5,336 bases of DNA. Origin: Acidobacteriota bacterium (GTDB lineage Bacteria; Acidobacteriota; Vicinamibacteria; Vicinamibacterales; CAVVIG01). This document shows positions 1-5,336 of the stretch, piece by piece. The DNA is taken from assembly GCA_003222555.1 (NCBI GenBank), contig QHWL01000126.1, forward strand, positions 1 to 5,336, given 5' to 3'. A program made the position numbers and the translations under genes. Under the pieces are notes generated by a model. It was given only the letters and a program-made list of their open reading frames with translations. It was not told the DNA's origin and made no database searches. Position 1 is the stretch's first letter; each line of letters opens with the position of its first letter.

Positions 1-855
1 CAGCCGGCGGCCCATCTCGCCGGAGAGCTCGGTCGGAAGCGGTCCTTCGCCGACACGGGTTGTATAGGCCTTGGCGACGCCGAGCACGCCGCCGATGGCC
101 CGCGGCCCGACGCCGAGTCCGGTGCAGACGCCACCGATCGACGCGTTCGACGAAGTGACGTAGGGATACGTGCCGTGATCGATGTCGAGCAGCGTTCCCT
201 GTGCGCCTTCGAAGAGAATCGCTCTCCCCTCCCGCATCGCGTCGTTGAGCATCAGCGAGACGTCGCGGGCCCACGGCCTCATGCGCTCGCCGTACTCCAC
301 CAGCCGATCGAACACCGGCCGCCAGTCCATCGCGGTGTCCTGGACGAGGCGGTTGCGGGCGGTCACGTTGTCGCGGACGTCCTGCTCGAGGCCACGCGGA
401 TCGGCGAGATCGCCGACGCGGATGCCGCGCCGCGCGATCTTGTCCTCGTAGGCCGGCCCGATGCCGCGCGAGGTCGTCCCGAGTTTGCGCTCGCCGCGGC
501 GCGCCTCCGACAGCAGATCCAAATCGCGATGGTAGGGCAGGATGAGGTGGGCCTTGTCGCTGATGAGGATACGGGCTCCGACATCGACGCCGGCCTTCGT
601 GAGCTCGTCCACCTCCGCAAAGAGCGCCTGGGGATCGATCACCACGCCGTTGCCGATGACGCAGGTGACGCCCGGATGAAGAATTCCGGAAGGAATCAGC
701 CGCAGAATGAACTTCGTGCCCTCGACGTACACGGTGTGGCCGGCGTTGTGGCCGCCCTGATACCTGGCCACGATCGAAAAATGCGGGGTCAACAGGTCGA
801 CGATCTTGCCCTTGCCTTCGTCTCCCCACTGCGCGCCAAGGACTGCAAGGTTCAT
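1..855 (-). CDS. purA: Adenylosuccinate synthetase, N-terminal 285 residues (runs off the left edge)
   Basis: This enzyme joins IMP and aspartate, using GTP, to form adenylosuccinate in the cytoplasm, the first committed step from IMP to AMP. Reading the minus strand from the ATG at 855-853 gives an unbroken frame to position 1. The product opens [17 protein letters not shown], the family's GTP-binding/catalytic loop, with the catalytic Asp at residue 12. It continues with [11 protein letters not shown] at 31-41, where His40 is the second catalytic residue. [14 protein letters not shown] at 126-139 is the IMP-binding signature, and [20 protein letters not shown] begins at 216. [12 protein letters not shown] at 266-277 is also typical. 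Family members are about 430 residues, so about one third is missing at the window edge and there is no sign of damage. The start is chosen because family proteins begin only a few residues before the [11 protein letters not shown] loop. No strong Shine-Dalgarno sequence precedes it. The gene is transcribed away from the hutU relic/ATPase pair. Identification is very secure. Confidence 0.97.
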   Translation of the reverse strand, partial: MNLAVLGAQWGDEGKGKIVDLLTPHFSIVARYQGGHNAGHTVYVEGTKFILRLIPSGILHPGVTCVIGNGVVIDPQALFAEVDELTKAGVDVGARILISDKAHLILPYHRDLDLLSEARRGERKLGTTSRGIGPAYEDKIARRGIRVGDLADPRGLEQDVRDNVTARNRLVQDTAMDWRPVFDRLVEYGERMRPWARDVSLMLNDAMREGRAILFEGAQGTLLDIDHGTYPYVTSSNASIGGVCTGLGVGPRAIGGVLGVAKAYTTRVGEGPLPTELSGEMGRRL

Positions 856-1106
856 ATACTGGAGCTCAGATTCTACTCGACGGTCCTCGGCTCGCGGTGC
901 GGGCCGCGACGCCGACCCCCGGCGCGGTGCCCGCGGCAGTGCGATCGGGCTCGCCGCCGGCGCCGGAGGCGACCGATCGCCTCGCGATCCCCCGATGAAT
1001 CGGACGAGCGAATTCGAAAACGCGTACGGCAATCTAGTCAAGAGAAAAATTTTTCATTTTCAAATTGACAATGCGCGCGGCGCTTCTTAAGGTCTAAGCT
1101 TCGCCC
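856..1106. other. Divergent intergenic region between purA and the hutU relic/ATPase
   Basis: About 250 bases lie between the purA start and the rightward transcription unit. Positions 856-1030 are GC-rich, and I see no gene there with recognisable homology. The purA frame stays open leftward from a TGA at about 1060, but the translated extension is low-complexity and is not part of known PurA. Positions 1041-1072 form an AT-rich island that includes a perfect 12-bp palindrome, GAAAAATTTTTC, at 1044-1055. On the minus strand a TTGACT at 1041-1036 could be a -35 box for purA, but only a poor TTCGAA lies 17 bp further on. The purA promoter therefore remains unplaced. Confidence 0.6.
1041..1093 (+). 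promoter_or_regulatory. Likely sigma70-type promoter for the hutU relic/ATPase unit
   Basis: A perfect -35 hexamer TTGACA lies at 1065-1070. It is followed after 17 bp by TAAGGT at 1088-1093, which matches the -10 consensus at its first two and last positions. The run of A and T at 1041-1064, just upstream, would suit an UP element contacted by RNA polymerase alpha subunits. Transcription would begin near 1100, about 45 bases before the relic's ATG at 1146. The -35 box and spacing are seen directly; the weak -10 and the absence of expression data keep confidence moderate. The bases AATTGACAAT recur at 2526-2535, so part of this signal could instead be remains of an intergenic repeat. Confidence 0.45.
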
Positions 1107-1127
1107 TTGTCACACAGAGACCAGCAC

Positions 1128-1133
1128 GGAAGA
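1128..1133 (+). promoter_or_regulatory. Possible ribosome binding site of the hutU relic
   Basis: GGAAGA lies 12 bases before the ATG at 1146. The match is fair but the spacing is longer than usual, so translation of the relic may be weak. The site supports starting at the ATG rather than at the in-frame TTG at 1107, which has no comparable site. Confidence 0.3.
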
Positions 1134-1145
1134 CAGCGCTCCGAC

Positions 1146-1388
1146 ATGGCCACCGCAACCCGCAGCATCCCTGGGCCGCGCGGCACGTCGCTCACCTGCG
1201 GTGGTCGATGGCACGACCCGGCGCTCCGGATGCTCATGAACAATCTCGACGCCGACATCGCCAGGCGACTCGACGCCCTCCACCCCGGCACCCACCCGTT
1301 CGCCTCGCTCGACCAGGACGCCGGCGTGTTCGCTGCCGGTGAGCGTCAGGGCGTTCGGATGCCGGCAGCTGAGGAACGCGCATGCTGA
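1146..1388 (+). pseudogene. hutU: Urocanate hydratase relic: N-terminal signature plus probable C-terminal tail
   Basis: This 80-residue open frame is a remnant of urocanase, the cytoplasmic NAD-dependent enzyme that hydrates urocanate in histidine degradation and is normally about 550 residues long. Residues 11-35 contain PRGTSLTC and ALRMLMNNLD with the family's spacing (family pattern: PRGT.LxCkGWxxEAALRMLMNNLDPxVA). Directly after residue 39 the expected YGGxGxAARxW segment is absent. Instead residues 40-73 resemble the extreme C-terminus of the family: RRLDAL, HPGT (family NDPGTGVVRHADAG), DAG at 58-60, and GERQGVRMP at 65-73. The simplest reading is an in-frame internal deletion of some 470-500 residues, leaving no NAD-binding core and no catalytic cysteine region. 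No activity is expected. The N-terminal match is strong. The C-terminal match is short and less certain. The frame has no internal stop, and its TGA overlaps the start of the ATPase gene, so it may still be translated as a leader. No other hut gene is in view. Confidence 0.72.
1371..1376 (+). promoter_or_regulatory. Ribosome binding site of the ATPase gene
   Basis: GAGGAA lies five bases before the ATG at 1382, at normal Shine-Dalgarno distance. It sits inside the last codons of the hutU relic, and ATGCTGA at 1382-1388 holds both the ATPase start and the relic's stop. This arrangement is typical of translational coupling and fixes the ATPase start at 1382 rather than at the internal ATG at 1418. 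Confidence 0.65.
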
Positions 1389-2527
1389 CGCCTCGCACCG
1401 GCCTGGCACGCCGTACGATGGCGGCGCTCGACGCCTCGCCGTCCCGCATCCCGGTCCTCGTCGGCGGGTGCGGCAGCGGCCGGACGACGCTGCTGCAGCA
1501 GCTTCACGACCGGATCGGCCGGACGTCGGCACAGTACATCGACGTGGAGCGGACGGCCACCACGCCGGAGCGGTTTCTGCGCGCGATCGTCACGTCCTCG
1601 CCCTTCCCCGCCGGCGATACGGCGCCGGCCGGTGTCCGGGCGGCCTTCGACGCCACTCTCGCGTTCTTCGCGCGTGCGCGCGCCGCCGGCGCCGCCCCGG
1701 CCACGTTCTTGCTCGACGAATTCCTCGAGCTGCGGACCTTCGAGAGCTTCCCCGGACTGCGCCGCGTGCTCCACGAGCTGGTCGAGGCCCTGGCGGCGAG
1801 CGGCAATCGCCTGGTCCTCACGAGCCGTTATGTCGCGCGCACGATGCGGTTGCTGCGCGGCCGCTCGCCGCGATTCGAAATCATCCACATGCCGCCGGTC
1901 TCCGCCGACGACACGCTCGACATGTTGGGCCTGGCGGGCGCCTCCGGCGACACGCACGAGGCCGGACACCTGGCCCGCACCGTCCAGGCGCTCGCCGACG
2001 GCAGACCGGCCTACGTCTCTGCGCTCGCCGACGAGCTCGCCGACATGCGCGAGCACGGCGGCGGCGATCCCATCAGCGCGCTCGCCTCGCTGCTGGCGCC
2101 CGGCGGGCGGCTCACCAAACAGTGCGGCTTCAGCTACGAGCTGCGCCTGCATCGCGCCCGCGGCTACGGCGCGCTCAAAGCCATCCTCGAAATTGTCGCG
2201 GAGGAAGAAGGCCTTACGCTCACCGAGATCTCGCAACGGCTGCAGCGCACGCCGGGGTCGACCAAGGATTACCTGTCGTGGCTCGAGGACGTCGATCTGG
2301 TCATCGGACGGTCGAAGCGCTATAGCTTCATCGACCCGCTGCTGCGCGTCTGGGTGCGGCTGCACTGCCACGCGAGTCCGCCGACCGAGGAGGAAGTGGC
2401 GAGCGAGATGCACCGCTTCGCGCTGCCGCGCCTTCCCCAGCACGAACCGGCGCTGGCCATGGCGACGGCGGGCGGCGGTCCGAGCGACGAGGACAAGAAG
2501 GCGTGGGGAATCATTGAGATCGACTAA
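1382..2527 (+). CDS. P-loop ATPase with C-terminal winged helix (ATPase_2/DUF234-like, MNS-STAND type)
   Basis: The 381-residue product has the layout of the ATPase_2 group, nucleotide-binding proteins of largely unknown role that often act as regulators or in defence. A hydrophobic strand leads into the Walker A motif GGCGSGRTT at 28-36, where Arg34 stands in place of the usual Lys. Walker B is ATFLLDEF at 107-114, with Asp112 and Glu113. A sensor-type strand LVLTSRY at 144-150 has a polar residue and an Arg. GRPAYVSALADEL at 207-219 resembles the G.PAYL helix of ATPase_2 proteins. Residues 263-318 form a predicted winged helix (LKAILEIVAEEEGLTLTEIS, then STKDYLSWLEDVDLV and a YSFIDP wing). 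DPLLRVWVR at 318-326 recalls the DPFLRFWxRF motif of DUF234. There are no membrane segments or signal peptide. The acidic tail (360-381) is probably disordered. The gene overlaps the relic upstream and converges on rnc. The fold is fairly secure; substrate, partner and pathway are unknown. Confidence 0.85.
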   Translation: MLTPRTGLARRTMAALDASPSRIPVLVGGCGSGRTTLLQQLHDRIGRTSAQYIDVERTATTPERFLRAIVTSSPFPAGDTAPAGVRAAFDATLAFFARARAAGAAPATFLLDEFLELRTFESFPGLRRVLHELVEALAASGNRLVLTSRYVARTMRLLRGRSPRFEIIHMPPVSADDTLDMLGLAGASGDTHEAGHLARTVQALADGRPAYVSALADELADMREHGGGDPISALASLLAPGGRLTKQCGFSYELRLHRARGYGALKAILEIVAEEEGLTLTEISQRLQRTPGSTKDYLSWLEDVDLVIGRSKRYSFIDPLLRVWVRLHCHASPPTEEEVASEMHRFALPRLPQHEPALAMATAGGGPSDEDKKAWGIIEID

Positions 2528-2583
2528 TTGACAATTAGGAATTTCGGATTGGGGATTAATTCTTAATTCATCATGCCTAATTC
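2528..2583. other. AT-rich intergenic island between convergent ATPase and rnc
   Basis: This short interval is strikingly AT-rich against its GC-rich surroundings. It is built from variants of TAATTC/GAATTA units, described under the repeat entries. It starts at the ATPase stop and runs into the rnc stop. An inverted repeat in a convergent interval could help end transcription from both sides, but there is no GC-rich stem with a U tract, so a standard intrinsic terminator is not shown. Confidence 0.6.
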
Positions 2584-2589
2584 CTAATT
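2533..2589. repeat. Perfect 11-bp inverted repeat AATTAGGAATT / AATTCCTAATT
   Basis: The left arm AATTAGGAATT at 2533-2543 is the exact reverse complement of AATTCCTAATT at 2579-2589, with 35 bases between them. The right arm covers the TAG stop codon of rnc (2586-2584). A hairpin would be AT-rich and only moderately stable. It may act as a weak two-way terminator or may be the edge of a dispersed intergenic repeat. Confidence 0.6.
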
Positions 2590-2590
2590 C
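2557..2590. repeat. Two 13-bp direct repeats, one mismatch
   Basis: TAATTCTTAATTC at 2557-2569 and TAATTCCTAATTC at 2578-2590 differ at one base, and each is itself two TAATTC units separated by a single base. The seven-base periodicity suggests a heptamer-type intergenic repeat. The second copy supplies the last codon and stop of rnc. Confidence 0.6.
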
Positions 2591-3522
2591 TTGAGTCTCT
2601 CCAACGCGAGCCGTGCGGCTTCCTGCTCAGCTTCCTTTTTACTCGCCCCGCCCGCTTCCGCCACCGGCTCGCCGCTCACCACCACCTCCACCTGAAACAG
2701 CTTGCGATGATCGGGTCCGGTCGTGCCGGCGAGCCGGTACTCGGGAAGCGGCCGATCGTGGGACTGCAGATATTCCTGCAGCGCCGACTTGTAATCCTGC
2801 GCCGTCACGCCGTGCCGGTGCACGTCGTCGATCAAGGCCGCGAACTCGCGCGCGATGAAGGCGCGCACCTGCTCGACGCCGCCGTCCAGGTAGATGGCCG
2901 CGATGAGCGCCTCGTAGCCGTCCGCAAGCAGCGCCAGCTTGCGGCGGCCGCCAGTCTTCTCTTCCCCGCGCCCGAGCAACAGGTGCTCGCCCAGATTCAG
3001 ACGTTCGGCCTGCCGCGCGAGGGTCGTCGTCGAGACGAGCGCGGCCTTCGTCTTCGACTTTTCTCCCTCGTCGAAGCCGGGAAACTCCCGGAAGAGCATG
3101 TCGGCGACGACGAAGCCGAGCACGGCGTCGCCCAGGAACTCCAGCGATTCGTTGTCGTGAACGCCGCCGCTCGCGTCCTCGTTGGCGCGCGAGGTGTGCG
3201 TCATCGCGTGTTCGAGCAGCCCGCGGTCGCGGAACCGGTACGCGATGGCCTGCTGCAGCGACTCGAACTCGTCGCGCAGCCGCACGAGCTGCCCGTTGGC
3301 CAGCTCCGTGCGGTGGCCTTCGATGATGCGACGCGCGTGGTCGGCGTCGTCTGGATGCACCGAAATCCGGACCTCGCCGGTGCTGTTGACGGTCAGCGGA
3401 AAAATTGAATGCGGGACGTCAGGCGACACGACGAGCATGACGCCGTGCGCCTCGAGCAGCCCGCGCACGATGCTCGCTTCGATATCGGAGTGCGTTTGAA
3501 AGATGACGACCAGATCAGTCAC
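2584..3522 (-). CDS. rnc: Ribonuclease III with an extra N-terminal DUF2007-like domain
   Basis: RNase III cuts double-stranded RNA as a Mg-dependent homodimer, maturing rRNA precursors and turning over structured mRNAs. The core spans about residues 80-230. NESLEFLGDAVLG at 124-136 is the family signature, and LLADGYEALIAAIYLDGG at 198-215 is the second metal-binding helix. By alignment with E. coli Glu38, Asp45, Asp114 and Glu117, the catalytic acids are Glu125, Asp132, Asp201 and Glu204, all present. A double-stranded-RNA-binding domain fills about 243-311 (DYKSALQEYLQ to KKEAEQEAARLALERL). Residues 1-73 are additional: LVVIFQTHSDIEASIVRGLL through EVRISVHPDDADHARRIIE matches the DUF2007 pattern of a small alpha/beta domain of unknown function. 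At 312 residues the protein is about 80 longer than usual. The GTG at 3522 is chosen because the frame is closed by a TGA six bases past it upstream-wise (3534-3532) and this start keeps the extra domain whole; an internal GTG at Val80 could give a classical-length enzyme. No clear Shine-Dalgarno precedes either start. It may be co-transcribed with the phosphatase gene upstream. Confidence 0.95.
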   Translation of the reverse strand: MTDLVVIFQTHSDIEASIVRGLLEAHGVMLVVSPDVPHSIFPLTVNSTGEVRISVHPDDADHARRIIEGHRTELANGQLVRLRDEFESLQQAIAYRFRDRGLLEHAMTHTSRANEDASGGVHDNESLEFLGDAVLGFVVADMLFREFPGFDEGEKSKTKAALVSTTTLARQAERLNLGEHLLLGRGEEKTGGRRKLALLADGYEALIAAIYLDGGVEQVRAFIAREFAALIDDVHRHGVTAQDYKSALQEYLQSHDRPLPEYRLAGTTGPDHRKLFQVEVVVSGEPVAEAGGASKKEAEQEAARLALERLKN

Positions 3523-3537
3523 GAGATTCAGTCACGA
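3515..3537. repeat. 10-bp tandem-like direct repeat at the rnc start
   Basis: TCAGTCACGA occurs at 3515-3524 and again at 3528-3537, a 13-bp period. The first copy contains the GTG start codon of rnc (read on the minus strand), and the second contains an equivalent GTG followed by TGA in another register. It looks like a small local duplication and leaves little room for a ribosome binding site. Confidence 0.5.
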
Positions 3538-3543
3538 CATTAA

Positions 3544-3611
3544 GGCAGAGACCGCCGAGCGCGCAGAGAATCCTTCATGACGTTTGCTCTGCGAGCTCTG
3601 CGTCCACTGCG
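3544..3611. repeat. CTCTGCG-type intergenic inverted repeat overlapping the phosphatase 3' end
   Basis: GCAGAG occurs at 3545-3550 and 3563-3568, and CTCTGCG occurs at 3587-3593 and 3596-3602, followed by a shorter ACTGCG at 3606-3611. CGCAGAG at 3562-3568 pairs perfectly with CTCTGCG at 3587-3593 around an 18-base loop, and GCAGAG at 3545-3550 can stack outside with CTCTGC at 3596-3601. The element fills the gap between the phosphatase and rnc and extends into the last codons of the phosphatase gene. From memory, similar CTCTGCG-rich repeats are common between genes in acidobacteria and some other phyla. It may form a hairpin in the mRNA; it has no U tract, so it is not a clear terminator. 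Confidence 0.6.
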
Positions 3612-5336
3612 TCGATCGTCGTTCCCCCGGCCGCACGCTCATCGATCTTCAGCAACACGAGCGTGATGTCGTCGTGCTGCGGCGCGTCGCCGACGAATGC
3701 CTGAACCTCACGCAACACGCGCTCGCGGAGCTCATCGGACGGGAGGTGGCCGTGCTCTTCAATCAGATGCCCCAGCCGGACCTCGCCGAAGCAGTCGTCG
3801 CCCGCGTTCATCGCCTCGGTGATGCCGTCGGTGAACAACAGGTAGAGGTCCCCCGGGTGCAAGACCATTGTCTCCTCGACGAGCAAGCGCTCGAACATCT
3901 CGCCCTTGTCGATTTTGAGCCCGAGCACGAGACCGTCCGGCGCGAGCACCTGAACCCGATGCGAACCCTCGCAACCGGGTCCCGGCAGGAACATCAGCGG
4001 AGTGTGCCCGGCTCGCGCGTAGGTGAGCGTGCGCGCGCGCAGATCGACGATCGCGTAGGTCATGGTGATGAAGCTTCTCGCGTCGAGGTTGTCGGTGATG
4101 ATCCGGTTGGCGGTGATCATCAACTCGCGCGGCGAGGTATGGATCTGGCTGAGGGAGAGCACCAGGCCTTTGAGCTCCGCCATGTAGAGCGCCGCCGACG
4201 TCCCCTTCCCGGAGACGTCGGCAATCAAGACGCCGAGGCGCTCGTCGTCGATCCGGAAGAAGTCGTAATAGTCGCCGCCGACTTCGCGCGCCGGCACGCA
4301 GAGCGCGGTGACCGAGAGCCCGGACATGAGGAGCGGCCCCTGCGGAAGCAGCGACATCTGGATTTCTCGCGCGATCCGCAGCTCTTCCTCGAGCCGCTTC
4401 TTCTCCGCCGCCTGCCGCAGCAGATCCTCGATGCTCGCGGTCATCGAGTTGAACGACTCGGCCAGTTCGCCCAGCTGATCGTGTGCCTTGACCGCGATCT
4501 TGTGCGTGAAGTCGCCCTGCCGCACGCGCTCGGTGCCCGCAAACAATTCGTGGACCGATCCGGTAATGGACTTGGCGAGCGCCAGCCCGACGACAAGCGC
4601 TACGCCTTCGATGACCAGGAACAACCCGCCGACCACGACGAGCAGGACGAGCAGGAGCGCTTGACCGAAGCTGCGATTGCCGATGAGCCCATGGCCCGAC
4701 GCGATGCGGTCGTAGATCTCGGCGATGCTCAGCTGCGTCGACACGAGCAGGGTGCCTGGCTTGCCCGTGTTCCAGTCGCGGTATTCGAGAAAGGTCACCC
4801 AATTGAGCGGACCGGTGGTCTGCGTGCCCGCCGAGCGGCTCGCCGCGGAGTCGCCTCCCTCGCGGCCCTCAATCGGCTTCGCCTCGCGTCGATCGGCGAT
4901 CTCCACGACGCTGACGCTCTTGACTTCGACGCCGGTGTCGCTCCGGAGCCGCTGCTTCACGTTGTCGTTGACGAGCAGATCGACGATCACCGCGTACCCG
5001 GGAGTCGCCGAGTCGGGAAACGCCGCCGCGCGCACGAACATGTGCGTGTCCGCCGCCGGTTCCAAGAGGCCGGCGCCTTGGCCGGTCGCGGCGGTCGATG
5101 TGGGCGGCATCTCGTTCGGCGGAGCGGCGCCAGTCGCGTGCGAGTACGAGAACAGACCGCTGAAGCCGCGGCAGTCAATCCACGGCGGGAGCGCACGGGG
5201 CGGCTCGACATGCCTCCACGGTCCCGCCGTCACCGGCGGCGACGCCGGTGCCGCAGCCACGCCATCGGGAGGAACGACGCCGATTCGAGCGCACGGCCGG
5301 TTGACAGGCAAAATGACAATCGACGCACCAGGAAAG
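3575..5336 (-). CDS. Membrane-bound HAMP plus SpoIIE/RsbU-type PPM serine phosphatase (5' end beyond the right edge)
   Basis: Proteins of this layout sense a signal at the membrane and remove phosphate from Ser/Thr of an anti-anti-sigma (STAS) partner, as RsbU and SpoIIE do. Residues are counted from a TTG at 5311. Residues 1-90 are Pro/Ala-rich. Residues 91-205 look like an extracytoplasmic sensor (MFVRAAAFPD, WVTFLEYRDW, LLVSTQLSIAEIYDRI). A membrane helix covers about 217-246, HAMP about 247-298, and a short coiled coil with REIQMSLLPQ ends at 324. The phosphatase domain follows to about 556, with metal-binding acids in GGDYYD (Asp347), DVSGKG (Asp365), LLFTDGITEA (Asp495) and HDDIT (Asp547, Asp548), all intact. 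The frame stays open from the TTG to the window edge, no ribosome site precedes the TTG, and the expected first membrane helix before the sensor is missing. I therefore treat the gene as partial. The last dozen residues (DAVDAELAEQTS) are encoded by an intergenic-type repeat. No STAS or anti-sigma partner is in view. Confidence 0.92.
   Translation of the reverse strand, partial: FPGASIVILPVNRPCARIGVVPPDGVAAAPASPPVTAGPWRHVEPPRALPPWIDCRGFSGLFSYSHATGAAPPNEMPPTSTAATGQGAGLLEPAADTHMFVRAAAFPDSATPGYAVIVDLLVNDNVKQRLRSDTGVEVKSVSVVEIADRREAKPIEGREGGDSAASRSAGTQTTGPLNWVTFLEYRDWNTGKPGTLLVSTQLSIAEIYDRIASGHGLIGNRSFGQALLLVLLVVVGGLFLVIEGVALVVGLALAKSITGSVHELFAGTERVRQGDFTHKIAVKAHDQLGELAESFNSMTASIEDLLRQAAEKKRLEEELRIAREIQMSLLPQGPLLMSGLSVTALCVPAREVGGDYYDFFRIDDERLGVLIADVSGKGTSAALYMAELKGLVLSLSQIHTSPRELMITANRIITDNLDARSFITMTYAIVDLRARTLTYARAGHTPLMFLPGPGCEGSHRVQVLAPDGLVLGLKIDKGEMFERLLVEETMVLHPGDLYLLFTDGITEAMNAGDDCFGEVRLGHLIEEHGHLPSDELRERVLREVQAFVGDAPQHDDITLVLLKIDERAAGGTTIDAVDAELAEQTS

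Noticed and set aside
856..1060. Upstream extension of purA in the open frame
   Set aside because: The extension has no similarity to PurA and the conserved protein begins right at the ATG at 855; a non-coding leader is simpler.
175..1068. Open frame of 297 codons on the plus strand
   Set aside because: It is antisense to purA, whose conserved motifs run without interruption on the minus strand, and its own translation has no recognisable domain.
1107..1145. TTG start for the hutU relic giving 13 more residues
   Set aside because: It has no ribosome binding site, and the ATG at 1146 gives the usual urocanase distance to the PRGT motif.
1346..2443. Long open frame (365 codons) on the minus strand opposite the ATPase
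   Set aside because: The translation is Arg/Ala/Gly-rich low-complexity sequence with no motifs, as expected opposite a GC-rich gene, while the plus strand encodes Walker A, Walker B and a winged helix.
2707..3408. Open frame of 233 codons on the plus strand
   Set aside because: It lies opposite the RNase III gene and shows no domain signature; RNase III on the minus strand has all catalytic residues.
3523..3579. Tiny ORF beginning at the ATG overlapping the phosphatase stop (MKDSLRARRSLP)
   Set aside because: It is only 12 codons of repeat-derived sequence with no sign of selection.
3759..4802. Second minus-strand frame of 347 codons within the phosphatase gene
   Set aside because: It is an out-of-frame reading of the phosphatase coding sequence, Arg/Ala-rich and without motifs.
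5300..5320. TTGACA-like and TGACAAT strings near the right edge as a promoter
   Set aside because: They lie within the open phosphatase frame, no suitable -10 box follows within the window, and the gene probably begins further right.

Overview
The window is GC-rich bacterial chromosome with four substantial protein genes, one gene relic and three short non-coding intervals. No rRNA, tRNA, CRISPR array, transposase or phage gene is visible. The high GC content, the heptamer-like AT-rich intergenic repeat, the CTCTGCG-type intergenic repeat and the gene styles suggest an acidobacterium, perhaps Vicinamibacteria-like. That placement is an impression from style and not a demonstrated assignment.

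Layout. (1) Positions 1-855, minus strand: the first 285 codons of purA (adenylosuccinate synthetase), with its C-terminal third beyond the left edge. (2) Positions 856-1145: a divergent control region with an AT-rich island and a perfect TTGACA box facing right. (3) Positions 1146-1388, plus strand: an 80-residue ORF that I read as a relic of hutU (urocanate hydratase). It keeps the family's N-terminal signature and apparently a piece of the extreme C-terminus, with the roughly 470-500-residue middle missing. (4) Positions 1382-2527, plus strand: a P-loop ATPase with a C-terminal winged helix, similar to the ATPase_2/DUF234 (MNS-type STAND) proteins. It overlaps the relic's stop codon and has Arg in place of the Walker A Lys. 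(5) Positions 2528-2590: an AT-rich repeat island between convergent genes. (6) Positions 2584-3522, minus strand: ribonuclease III carrying an extra N-terminal DUF2007-like domain. (7) Positions 3544-3611: a CTCTGCG-type inverted repeat. (8) Positions 3575-5336, minus strand: a membrane-anchored HAMP plus SpoIIE/RsbU-type PPM phosphatase whose 5' end is probably cut by the right edge.

The phosphatase and rnc run in the same direction about 50 bp apart and could be co-transcribed. purA diverges from the relic/ATPase pair, and the ATPase converges on rnc. Nothing shows these genes forming one pathway: purine synthesis, RNA processing and signalling are ordinary chromosomal functions. The unusual points are the internally deleted hutU relic coupled to the ATPase start, the Walker A Lys-to-Arg change, the DUF2007-RNase III fusion, and two intergenic repeats that run into, and partly encode, the 3' ends of the minus-strand genes.
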